Shown here piece after piece: positions 1-6,137 of a stretch of DNA of 10,640 nucleotides. The stretch lies in assembly GCA_944332105.1 (NCBI GenBank), contig CALVJI010000035.1, positions 1 to 10,640 on the forward strand, read 5' to 3'. Origin of the DNA: an uncultured Bacilli bacterium. Lineage in GTDB: Bacteria; Bacillota_I; Bacilli_A; RF39; UBA660. Both the position numbers and the translations under genes were made by a program. Position 1 is the stretch's first letter. Each line of letters begins with the position of its first letter. The notes under the pieces were generated by a model that saw nothing but the letters and a program-made list of their open reading frames with translations, ran no database searches and had not been told where the DNA came from.

Positions 1-357
1 TACAATCTTGACAAACTAGAAGTCAACAGTTATACTGTGGGTGAAAGTAATCTGTTAGAGAAAATATTTTTAATAATCAAAGCAACAACCCATGAAGAAA
101 GAGAACAAATCGCGGAAGGAAGTGAGATATTAATGGACATGGTTAATACGATTAAAAAGTTTATAAATGATGAAGAAATCAAAGAGATGAAAAGTTTTCA
201 AAGCAAGTGGTTGGATGAAGGTCGGGCTGAAGGTTTTGACAATGGCAAACAAGAAGAAAAAATTTCTATTGCTAAGACAATGCTTAAAGCTGGTGAGAAG
301 ATAGAAAAAATCATTTCTTATACTGGTTTAACTAAACAAGAAATCGAAGGATTATAA
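1..357 (+). CDS. Rpn-family nuclease (putative transposase family), C-terminal part, 5' end outside window
   Basis: The reading frame is open from base 1 to a TAA at 355-357, so this is the tail of a longer gene; the GTG at 37 is probably an internal valine codon, not the start. The 118 visible codons contain the C-terminal region typical of Rpn (PD-(D/E)XK, 'recombination-promoting nuclease/putative transposase') proteins: a helical stretch, then EEIKEMKSFQ, a KWLDEGRAEG segment, a Gly/Glu/Lys-rich region, and a closing TGLTKQEIEGL helix-turn segment. The catalytic nuclease domain would lie upstream and is not seen. Family knowledge: Rpn proteins are DNA nucleases that promote recA-independent recombination and can act in phage defence, and in E. 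coli the C-terminal part can be made alone as an inhibitor. Family assignment is by motif recognition only, but the tail is distinctive. Confidence 0.78.
   Translation, partial: YNLDKLEVNSYTVGESNLLEKIFLIIKATTHEEREQIAEGSEILMDMVNTIKKFINDEEIKEMKSFQSKWLDEGRAEGFDNGKQEEKISIAKTMLKAGEKIEKIISYTGLTKQEIEGL
116..135 (+). promoter_or_regulatory. Possible intragenic ribosome binding site and ATG start (RpnS-like product)
   Basis: AAGGA at 116-120 lies 12 bases before an in-frame ATG at 133-135 inside the Rpn gene. A second weak GTGAG at 122-126 sits closer. Initiation here would give a 74-residue protein made only of the Rpn C-terminal tail. The ATG aligns with the start codon of the free-standing tail gene at 430. 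The Shine-Dalgarno match is moderate and the spacing on the long side, so use of this start is inferred. Confidence 0.4.
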
Positions 358-500
358 AACAATCTTTCTTTTTTGTTGAACATTCTCTAAACTATAAACA
401 AGAAATTTTTGAAAGGAGACAAAATAACAATGGATCAGATTAGTAGAATTAAAGAATTATTGAATGTTGAAGAGATCAAAGAGATGAAAAGTTTTCAAAG
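172..500 (+). repeat. Near-identical 32-base direct repeat shared by the Rpn tail and the mini-gene
   Basis: Bases 172-203 and 469-500 match at 31 of 32 positions; the only difference is A/G at the third position of a Glu codon. Both copies encode EEIKEMKSFQ. The offset, 297 bases, is the same as the offset between the ATGs at 133 and 430. The coordinates given span both copies. Similarity continues more weakly to the ends of both genes, as expected for a tail duplication followed by divergence. Confidence 0.85.
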
Positions 501-648
501 AAAATGGTTTGATGAAGGAAGAGCAATTGGATACGAAGAAGGAAAGATTCTAGGTGCAAAGGCTGCTATTGCTGAAAAACTTTTAAACAAATTATCTTTG
601 GATGAGATTGTTGAGGTAACTGGCTTAACTAAAGATGAAAATTCTTAA
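430..648 (+). CDS. Stand-alone Rpn C-terminal tail protein (72 aa), possible RpnS-like inhibitor
   Basis: The start is ATG 430, chosen over the upstream in-frame TTG at 409 because a strong AAAGGAG lies at 412-418, 11 bases before the ATG. The product matches the tail of the upstream Rpn protein along its length: identical EEIKEMKSFQ at residues 14-23, then KW.DEGRA.G, and a shared TGLTK near the end. It has no nuclease domain. It lies 72 bases after the upstream stop with no clear terminator between them, so co-transcription is likely; a TATAAA at 393-398 could be a weak local -10 but has no good -35. In E. coli the Rpn tail made from an internal start binds and inhibits the full-length nuclease. 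That this gene does the same is inference. The alternative is that it is the last remnant of a second, deleted rpn copy, but an intact frame and a strong ribosome binding site argue against simple decay. Confidence 0.72.
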   Translation: MDQISRIKELLNVEEIKEMKSFQRKWFDEGRAIGYEEGKILGAKAAIAEKLLNKLSLDEIVEVTGLTKDENS

Positions 649-660
649 AGAATTATTACC

Positions 661-700
661 AAAAAAGATTGAAAATCAAATAGAGTTTTCAATCTTTTTT
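661..700. terminator. Bidirectional rho-independent terminator between rpn tail gene and helD
   Basis: A perfect 15-bp stem (661-675 with 686-700) with a 10-base loop ends in six T on the + strand and, read on the - strand, also in six T. It lies 12 bases after the tail gene stop and overlaps the last codons and TGA stop of helD, so it can end both convergent transcripts. Confidence 0.85.
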
Positions 701-2706
701 AATGGTTCATAAACAATAAGTTCATGTTGAGCTCTTGTACATGCTACATAAAATAAATTCTTTTCTTTCTTTGTATAAAAAGAGGTTTCATCTTGATAAA
801 CAATCACACTATCAAACTCTAATCCCTTTGCTAAATAAGCTGGAATGATAAGTAAATCCTTATTAAATGAAGTAGTCTGGGCTTGAATTAAAGAAATAGA
901 AAATTGCTCTTTAATCTTATCATATACCCTTCTCGCAGTGTTTTCATCTTTAGTTACAATGGCCATATTTTTATATTTTTCTTGTAAAGTGTTTACGTCT
1001 GATTCTAAATTATCTTGACAATGAGTTAACACTGGTACTTTATTTTCTTTACGAATCGCACTGACATGAGATAAATGTAAAATTTGATTGGTATACGCTA
1101 TAATTTCTTCACTAAAACGATAAGTTTTATTAAGTTCAATATACTTACTAGGCCACAATTCTTCTAGTTTCTCTAAAGTTTCATAATGATAAAACGGATT
1201 AATATTTTGATTAATATCCCCTAGTATTGTAAAATTAGCTCTTTTAAAAATCTTACTTAAAATTTTATATTGTAAAAAATTATAATCCTGAGCCTCATCA
1301 ATAACTACCTGCTCTACATATCTATCATACATAAAACCTTCTAATAATCCTTTTAAATACACAAATAATAAAGCGTTTTCATAAGTAATTATCTGTTTGT
1401 TTTTTAAACACTTTATTTCCTCTTCTGTTACCCTCTCTTTAAAATAAAAACTTCGAAAAAAATCACTTAAAAAATAAATATAATCTTTTTTTATTTCTAA
1501 ACTTTCTAAAAAAAGTTTATGATACGTTTTTGCTTTCTTTATACTACCATTATAATTATTTTCACTTAATTTTTCAGCCATCATTCGCAGTCTTTCAAAA
1601 AGAGGAATACCTTGATAACGATGATGAAACATTTGATTTAACTCTTCCTTAGAATATTCAAATACATGATTTTCTACAATATCTTTTTTAAAAACAAGTG
1701 TATTTTCTAAATCTTTTACATATGCTTCTAGATCACGTATAATCTCTTCACTTTGTTTATATTCGATTAATCGTTTATTTTTTTCTTCTCCTTGATAAAA
1801 CCGTCCCAAAAAATGCATGAAAGACTCTACACTTTTATATTCTTTAATAATTTTATTTAAATAATCATGAAAAGTAGTTTGTAAAGTATTTTCTTCACCT
1901 AATTCAGGTAAAACGTTGGAAATATATTCTGTAAAAATTTGATTAGGTGAAAAAATCAAGATCTTTTCACTAGTCAAATTAGGAATTTTATAAAGTAAAA
2001 AAGCAATTCGATGCAATGCAACACTTGTTTTTCCCGAACTAGCAATTCCTTGTACAATTAAATTTTTATCGCGAACATTTCGAATCACCGCATTTTGTTC
2101 TTGTTGAATCGTATTTACAATATTTTTCATCTTCTCATTAGAATTTTCTGCTAAAACTTCTTGTAACACTTCATCATTGATATTTAAAGAATTATCAAAA
2201 ACTCTTTTTAACTTCTGTTCTTCAATTTTATATTGTCTTTTTCGCTCTAGATTGCCTTTAATGAAGCCTTCTGGTGCTAGAAAAGAACACTTTCCTACTT
2301 CATAATCATAAAATAAACTACAAATAGGTGCTCGCCAATCATAAATATAATTTGCAACTTCATCTTTTTTTAAATAAGTTAAACCAATATAAATCGTTTT
2401 CGCTTCCCCATTTTCCTCTTTAAATATAATAGAAGCAAAGTAAGGCGAAGGCTGAATACGCATCAACTTTTTAAAATACTTTCTTTCTTCTAACAATAAT
2501 TTAGCTTCCATTTCACTCGATGTCCGCACACTTGTTAGCTCAGCCACGTCCATATCGCCCTTATTTTCCCATACATACTTTCTAAAAGCTTGAATATCTT
2601 CCTGACTTTTAAAAATCTTAGTACTCATCTCTTGTACTTTTTGATTTAAAAAAGCACACACAGTCTCTAAATAGTGTTCTTCTTTTAAAATTTCTTTTCT
2701 TTCCAA
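676..2706 (-). CDS. helD: HelD-type superfamily 1 helicase, RNA polymerase recycling factor
   Basis: UvrD/Rep-like ATPase of the HelD group, which in Firmicutes binds RNA polymerase, displaces nucleic acid from stalled complexes and recycles the enzyme. I place the start at TTG 2706 (676 aa) because AAAAAAGGAGGG ends 7 bases upstream. The frame stays open to a TTG at 2769, but that extension would run through the leader hairpin. Features by residue from TTG 2706: charged helical N-terminus; the HelD hallmark YIYDWRAPICSLFYDYEVG at about 120-138; Walker A GIASSGKTS at 220-228 followed by VALHR; motif II DEAQD at 470-474; motif III-like LGDINQN at about 495-501; motif IV-like NKTYRF at 526-531; motif V GLEFDSV at 628-634; motif VI YVACTRA at 653-659. 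Length is slightly short of typical HelD (about 700-780). All ATPase motifs look intact. The gene has its own promoter downstream of the broken TPR gene. Confidence 0.93.
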   Translation of the reverse strand: MERKEILKEEHYLETVCAFLNQKVQEMSTKIFKSQEDIQAFRKYVWENKGDMDVAELTSVRTSSEMEAKLLLEERKYFKKLMRIQPSPYFASIIFKEENGEAKTIYIGLTYLKKDEVANYIYDWRAPICSLFYDYEVGKCSFLAPEGFIKGNLERKRQYKIEEQKLKRVFDNSLNINDEVLQEVLAENSNEKMKNIVNTIQQEQNAVIRNVRDKNLIVQGIASSGKTSVALHRIAFLLYKIPNLTSEKILIFSPNQIFTEYISNVLPELGEENTLQTTFHDYLNKIIKEYKSVESFMHFLGRFYQGEEKNKRLIEYKQSEEIIRDLEAYVKDLENTLVFKKDIVENHVFEYSKEELNQMFHHRYQGIPLFERLRMMAEKLSENNYNGSIKKAKTYHKLFLESLEIKKDYIYFLSDFFRSFYFKERVTEEEIKCLKNKQIITYENALLFVYLKGLLEGFMYDRYVEQVVIDEAQDYNFLQYKILSKIFKRANFTILGDINQNINPFYHYETLEKLEELWPSKYIELNKTYRFSEEIIAYTNQILHLSHVSAIRKENKVPVLTHCQDNLESDVNTLQEKYKNMAIVTKDENTARRVYDKIKEQFSISLIQAQTTSFNKDLLIIPAYLAKGLEFDSVIVYQDETSFYTKKEKNLFYVACTRAQHELIVYEPLKKIENSI

Positions 2707-2734
2707 CTTTCTTCCCTCCTTTTTTGCAAACGAC

Positions 2735-2761
2735 AAAAAAACCCGCGTAAACGAGTTCCTT
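2735..2761 (-). terminator. Terminator-like hairpin in the helD leader (possible attenuator)
   Basis: On the - strand AACTCG (2757-2752) pairs with CGGGTT (2745-2740) around a TTTACG loop, with one G-T pair. The stem can be lengthened with A-T and G-T pairs into the following run of seven T (2741-2735). It lies between the predicted promoter and the helD ribosome binding site, so it would stop transcription before the gene unless bypassed. The stem core is short, so termination strength is uncertain. Confidence 0.5.
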
Positions 2762-2805
2762 CCTGTCAAAAATAAAATTGTCCTAATAAGTAAAAAGTCA
2801 GTTAG

Positions 2806-2834
2806 ATTTTATCATACCTTATCTTAATTGTAAA
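2806..2834 (-). promoter_or_regulatory. Predicted sigma-A promoter for helD
   Basis: On the - strand TTTACA (2834-2829, 5 of 6 to TTGACA) is followed after exactly 17 bases by TAAAAT (2811-2806, 5 of 6 to TATAAT). It lies just after the stop of the preceding gene and predicts a leader of about 90 bases before the TTG start, long enough for regulation. Confidence 0.65.
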
Positions 2835-2839
2835 GGACT

Positions 2840-3590
2840 TTAAATCTTTCCTTCACGAGCAATATATTCGGCTAACAAAGGTGTACTGTCAAATAAAAAG
2901 CCGAATTCAGTTACAAGTACATATACCTCTGAAGCATCACCAGGACGATAATAACCAGGACTCACATCTGAAGACAAATTTTTCTTTTGAAAATATTTGA
3001 TAAGATTTTTATTAACTTTCTTAATTTTTGCCAAATAAGTTTTAGCTTTTTCATATTCACTTTTTTTAAAAGCTAATGCCAAATAAGCTACCAATGAGTG
3101 CAAGTCTTCATATTCATATTTTTCTTTTAAAGAATCCAAAGCTTTCTCATCTTCCATAAAGGCATATAAACCAAAAAGTAAGAAACGTGCACCTAAGTTA
3201 TCATTTTCATTTAAACGAATCATTTCTTTTGCTACTAGAAGAGCTTTCTGGTATTTGCCAGACTGTAAGTAAAGAACAGTTAAAGCTTGCAATGCTTTCA
3301 TAAAAGGTCGCGTTTCAAAAATACCATAAAAATGTCCAATATTTTCTTTAGTAAAATATTCTTCTTTTTCTAATCTTTTTTTCTCATCTTCCACAACTTT
3401 TAATAGAAGTTGCTCTCTCTGCTTCTTCCAAAAGATCATATGCCTTGCTCATAGGTGTATCAAGAGATTCAAGCTCTTTATTATTATACTTTTCTATAAA
3501 CTCATCAAGTACTTTTTGAGCTTCATTCTCATCTGTAACATTCCTTTCCTTCATATATCTTTCTAATTGTTCATGAAAATCATAATTCAT
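2840..3590 (-). pseudogene. ST7-like TPR protein, frameshifted (two overlapping frames)
   Basis: The first frame starts at ATG 3590 and ends at a TGA (3386-3384); the second is open from about 3439 to the stop at 2840-2842. Joined at the (AG)4 run at 3420-3413, they read as one protein of about 250 residues: an acidic N-terminus, KAYDLLEEAER running into EQLLLKVVEDEKK, then a TPR core with GIFETRPFMKALQALTVLY, KYQKALLVAKEMIRLNENDN and a C-terminal SPGYYRPGDASEVYVLV segment. The ETRP(F/Y)M, NxNDN and YxxPGxxxE signatures resemble bacterial proteins of the ST7-like tetratricopeptide group, whose biochemical role is unknown to me. The gene follows the GT4 gene by 8 bases and is probably co-transcribed with it. 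A separate 199-aa product from ATG 3439 is possible but lacks a convincing ribosome binding site. Frameshift as mutation, slippage switch or sequencing error cannot be told apart here. Confidence 0.7.
3413..3420 (-). repeat. Dinucleotide (AG)4 run at the frameshift of the TPR gene
   Basis: The coding strand has four AG units exactly where the two frames should join. Adding one AG unit restores a continuous frame reading EEAER then EQLLLK. This makes unit loss by slippage the simplest explanation. Confidence 0.6.
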
Positions 3591-3598
3591 TCTTCTCT

Positions 3599-4786
3599 CT
3601 ACTTTCTTTCATTTTCATTTATCAATTTTAGAAATAATTGTTGATATTGCTTATCGACATATTGCCAAGTATAAGCTTCATGAATTCTATTTTTTGCATT
3701 ATGTCCATATTCTTTTTGTTCTTTTAAAGAGAGTTTTTCAACCTTTTGAATCACTTTCTTTAAAGAATTTTCATCCTTAGTAAAATAAAAACAACTATCT
3801 TCTCCAACTTCTCTATTATAAGCCACATCATACAAAATATTAATATCAGTGTTAGCCATTGCTTCTAAAAGAGACGGATTAGTCCCTCCAGCTGAATGAC
3901 CATGAATATAAGCATAAGCATGAACTCTAAAATAAAGCAGACTTTCCTCATCATACACTGAACCAATAAATTTAATTCGCTTATCACTTTCAAAATTCGT
4001 ACTTTCTTGTAATTGTTGATAAAATTTGTTTTTTTCTAAATTACAGATAATGACTAAATCTTTCTTTGTCTTACTTTTCATAAATTCTTTAATCATGACT
4101 TCATAATTATTTTCCGGAATAAAACGACCGACAATTAAATAATAATTTTTCGCTTGAATATGATAAGTATCCCATAGTTGTTTCACAATCTTTGTCTTAT
4201 GTGGTTTCATATTTTCATAGGCACCATAGGCAATGAAAGTCGCCGGTGTTTGATATTTTTGATATTTATGATTTACATATTCTAAAATAGCTATAGAATC
4301 ACATACACAATAATCACTATATTTGATACTAAAACGTTCACTAATTTTAAAACATTGTTTGATCCACCAAGCCCACTTCTCTCTTTTCCATTCCAAACCA
4401 TCAGGATTAATAATTACTTTCACACCTAATCGATGTAATTTAGGTAACCAAAAAGGAAATATTGGTCCCACTTTACAGCCCAAAACCATCAAAATAGTAT
4501 TTTTCATTTTGTTTTGTTTTAAATACTTTATAAAATAACGAATCGCTTTAATCGTAAAAGTAAACATGGTTACAAACCCTTGCTTAGGCACATAAATATA
4601 TGGACATGTAACACCATCCACTTCTACGATTTTTTGATCCAATTCTTTATCGTGGGTCAAATTAGGAATAAAATATTTTGTATCTACATCAGCTTTATTT
4701 GCAACCAAATTCGTAACAAAGGTTTCCCATCCTCCATAAGGATATTTATATCCTCGTGATCCAATAATAATGATATTTTTTTGCAT
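3599..4786 (-). CDS. DUF1972/GT4-fold glycosyltransferase, rhamnosyltransferase-like
   Basis: A cytosolic or membrane-associated sugar transferase of 395 aa, the usual length for the DUF1972 family that includes streptococcal Cps2T/RgpA-type rhamnosyltransferases. The N-terminal domain opens with a hydrophobic strand and GSRGYKYPYGGWETF (residues 9-23), the family's acceptor-side signature. INPDGLEWKREKW lies at about 126-138. The C-terminal GT4 nucleotide-sugar domain shows LIVGRFIPENNYEVMIKEF at about 217-235, IKFIGSV at 271-277, and the donor-binding loop GHSAGGTNPSLLEAMA at about 296-311. The ATG at 4786 is preceded by GGGGGTT overlapping the stop of the upstream GT2 gene (11-base gap), so the two are co-translated from one message. 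Likely role is extending a lipid-linked surface glycan. The sugar it transfers cannot be read from the sequence, and no dTDP-rhamnose synthesis genes are in the window. Confidence 0.87.
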   Translation of the reverse strand: MQKNIIIIGSRGYKYPYGGWETFVTNLVANKADVDTKYFIPNLTHDKELDQKIVEVDGVTCPYIYVPKQGFVTMFTFTIKAIRYFIKYLKQNKMKNTILMVLGCKVGPIFPFWLPKLHRLGVKVIINPDGLEWKREKWAWWIKQCFKISERFSIKYSDYCVCDSIAILEYVNHKYQKYQTPATFIAYGAYENMKPHKTKIVKQLWDTYHIQAKNYYLIVGRFIPENNYEVMIKEFMKSKTKKDLVIICNLEKNKFYQQLQESTNFESDKRIKFIGSVYDEESLLYFRVHAYAYIHGHSAGGTNPSLLEAMANTDINILYDVAYNREVGEDSCFYFTKDENSLKKVIQKVEKLSLKEQKEYGHNAKNRIHEAYTWQYVDKQYQQLFLKLINENERK

Positions 4787-4797
4787 ATTCTAACCCC

Positions 4798-5643
4798 CTA
4801 GATCCAAAAAGTAATATAACAGAAAAACAAACTAATATAATAAAACAAACGAATAAGCCCATATTCTAAAAAGTTGACTTGCATATACTTTTTCAAATAA
4901 TATTTTTGACTAGCCTTTAAAGCTTTGTATTTTTTTACTTTTTTTAAACTTTTATCCACACTTTGTGAACAAGCATGAGTAACACTTAAGGTAGTATCCA
5001 CATAAAACTTTAAATGCTTCTCTCGCGCTTTATGAGCCAAAATATTTTCTTCATAATACAAGAAAGTATGCGGATCAAAATAATGAATTTTCTTAAAACT
5101 CTTTATTCTTCCTAAAAAGAAACACCCATGAATAACATCAACTTCGGTTAATTTTTCTTGATAATACTCTTCTTTATATTTTAAAAGTTTATGACTATAC
5201 TTTCCAAAAAAATTAATATTGGAAATAAGTTCTGAAAAAAATGTTGGAAATTTCCATCCCTTAGAAATATGACCATTTTCTAAAATTTTTGGCCCTAAAA
5301 AAGCAATTTCATCATGCGTTTTCATATCATGTATAAGTTCCTTTAAAACACTTTCTAAAACAATGACATCGGGATTCGAAATAACAGCAATTTCACAGCT
5401 TGTGTTTTCTTCTAAATATTTTAAGCCTAAATTATTTCCTGCAGCATATCCCAAATTCTTAGAAGCTTCTAAAAGAATAATTTTTTTATTCTCATATTCT
5501 TTTAACTTTGAAACAGAATCATCAGTACTACAATTATCAACCACAACAATTTTAGATAAGCAACTATAATCTTTTATTTGATTAAGCATTTTAATGGTAT
5601 TTTCATAATCATTATAATTTAAAATAACTATTCCTGTTTTCAT
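4798..5643 (-). CDS. Family 2 glycosyltransferase (GT-A fold)
   Basis: I place the start at ATG 5643 (281 aa): AAAGAGGA lies just upstream and the GT2 fold begins at once with KTGIVILNYND. A longer frame to 5745 exists but would run through the promoter. Motifs: NYND at 9-12; VVDNCSTDDS at 34-43; ASKNLGYAAGNNLGLKY at 60-76; the metal-site equivalent SNPDV at 89-93; GCFFLGR at 173-179; and a catalytic-region acidic pair in FLYYEEN at 194-200, then LAHKAREKHLKFYV. The last ~50 residues are Lys- and Tyr-rich and end in a hydrophobic stretch (about 261-281) that may anchor the protein to the membrane. This layout fits rhamnosyl- or other glycosyltransferases of surface polysaccharide loci. The usual acidic triad after YYEE (E-D-x-D) is replaced by EENILAH, so activity or specificity may differ. 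It is the first gene of the unit continuing into the GT4 and TPR genes. Confidence 0.87.
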   Translation of the reverse strand: MKTGIVILNYNDYENTIKMLNQIKDYSCLSKIVVVDNCSTDDSVSKLKEYENKKIILLEASKNLGYAAGNNLGLKYLEENTSCEIAVISNPDVIVLESVLKELIHDMKTHDEIAFLGPKILENGHISKGWKFPTFFSELISNINFFGKYSHKLLKYKEEYYQEKLTEVDVIHGCFFLGRIKSFKKIHYFDPHTFLYYEENILAHKAREKHLKFYVDTTLSVTHACSQSVDKSLKKVKKYKALKASQKYYLKKYMQVNFLEYGLIRLFYYISLFFCYITFWI

Positions 5644-5664
5644 GTGTTCCTCTTTCTTAAATTT

Positions 5665-5693
5665 ATTATACCTAATTTTTAAGAAAAGATAAA
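5665..5693 (-). promoter_or_regulatory. Predicted promoter for the GT2-GT4-TPR unit
   Basis: A perfect TATAAT on the - strand (5670-5665) lies 21 bases before the GT2 ATG, with a poor -35 (TTTATC, 5693-5688) 17 bases further upstream. The predicted leader is very short, about 15 bases, leaving room for the AAAGAGGA ribosome binding site. Confidence 0.55.
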
Positions 5694-5743
5694 CATTTTT
5701 ACTATTTTTAAATGAGTTATAGTTACAGTTTTGTGAGTAGTAC

Positions 5744-5772
5744 AAAAAAAGTGAAGATTTGAGTTTTCACTT
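5744..5772 (-). terminator. Rho-independent terminator on the - strand upstream of GT2
   Basis: A 7-bp stem AAGTGAA/TTCACTT (5749-5755 with 5766-5772) with a 10-base loop is followed on the - strand by a run of seven T reaching 5744. It would end transcripts coming from the Rpn fragment and isolate the GT2 promoter. The + strand side has no T run. Confidence 0.7.
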
Positions 5773-5798
5773 AGATAATAATTAAGATTCATTTAAAA

Positions 5799-5815
5799 TT
5801 TAGGTTTTTCCTAAA
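5799..5815. repeat. Short perfect inverted repeat after the Rpn fragment
   Basis: TTTAGG and CCTAAA (5799-5804, 5810-5815) face each other around five T. It sits just after the stop of the Rpn fragment and may be a weak extra terminator on the - strand, where the stem is followed by an A/T-rich stretch without a clean T run. Confidence 0.35.
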
Positions 5816-5820
5816 CCATA

Positions 5821-6045
5821 CTATTCTTTACCACGATATGTATAATGTGAATATAAATGAAAAGCAAAGGCTGTATTTCGTATAAGTAAATATCTTTTAT
5901 AACTTGCATTCATTTCTATTCCAATTAATCCTTGATCTGTATACAAAATAGCATCCAATACTTTTCTTCTTACATGAATATTTCTTTGATTTCTTTCCAT
6001 CACTGCTGTTTTTATAGTATGATTAGTAAGAGAAGATTTTGACAT
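5821..6045 (-). pseudogene. Fragment of an Rpn-family nuclease domain
   Basis: The 74 codons from ATG 6045 correspond to the catalytic core of PD-(D/E)XK Rpn-type proteins: RRKVLDAILYTDQGLIGIEMN at about 26-46, where the Asp of VLD and the Glu of IEMN fit the D...ExN/Q nuclease motif, then RYLLIRNTAFAFHLYSHY at 51-68. Full Rpn proteins are about 250-320 aa. Here an N-terminal segment is missing, since in frame the sequence upstream of 6045 hits a TAG after some 11 codons, and everything after the core is missing past the TAG at 5823-5821. I find no recognisable continuation in the 177 bases before the GT2 gene. No good ribosome binding site precedes the ATG. It is best read as a relic of a second rpn gene; a short expressed protein cannot be excluded. 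Confidence 0.6.
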
Positions 6046-6110
6046 GTTTTGACTTCTTTTGTCGAATTGTGACTTCTATCGTATATTTTACCCAAAAATA
6101 AAACAAATTA

Positions 6111-6119
6111 TGCTATATT
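6111..6119 (+). promoter_or_regulatory. Extended -10 promoter for the PP2C-like gene
   Basis: TGCTATATT forms an extended -10 (TG, one base, TATATT at 6114-6119). A TTTACC at about 6087-6092 is too far away for a standard spacer to this -10. Transcription would begin near 6126, only about 12 bases before the preferred ATG at 6138. Position fits the gene; strength is unknown. Confidence 0.4.
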
Positions 6120-6137
6120 TTTGATATGGTGATAGAA

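Noticed and set aside
37..39. GTG 37 as start of the first gene
   Set aside because: The frame is open from base 1 and reads as coding sequence before it; the gene is cut by the window edge.
409..429. TTG 409 as start of the Rpn tail mini-gene
   Set aside because: The extension would translate through the AAAGGAG ribosome binding site that serves ATG 430.
2707..2769. Longer helD starting at TTG 2769
   Set aside because: The extra 21 codons run through the leader hairpin, and a much stronger ribosome binding site precedes TTG 2706, where HelD-like sequence begins.
3384..3439. Programmed ribosomal frameshift in the TPR gene
   Set aside because: No slippery heptamer of the A-AAA-AAG type and no clear stimulatory structure at the join; a lost AG unit is simpler.
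4323..4538. + strand open frame opposite the GT4 gene; similar frames at 5363-5569 and 9804-9986
   Set aside because: They lie fully inside well-supported genes on the other strand, have no ribosome binding site and resemble no family.
5644..5745. N-terminal extension of the GT2 gene to 5745
   Set aside because: It would include the TATAAT promoter and part of an upstream terminator region; the GT2 fold starts at Met 5643 with a proper ribosome binding site.
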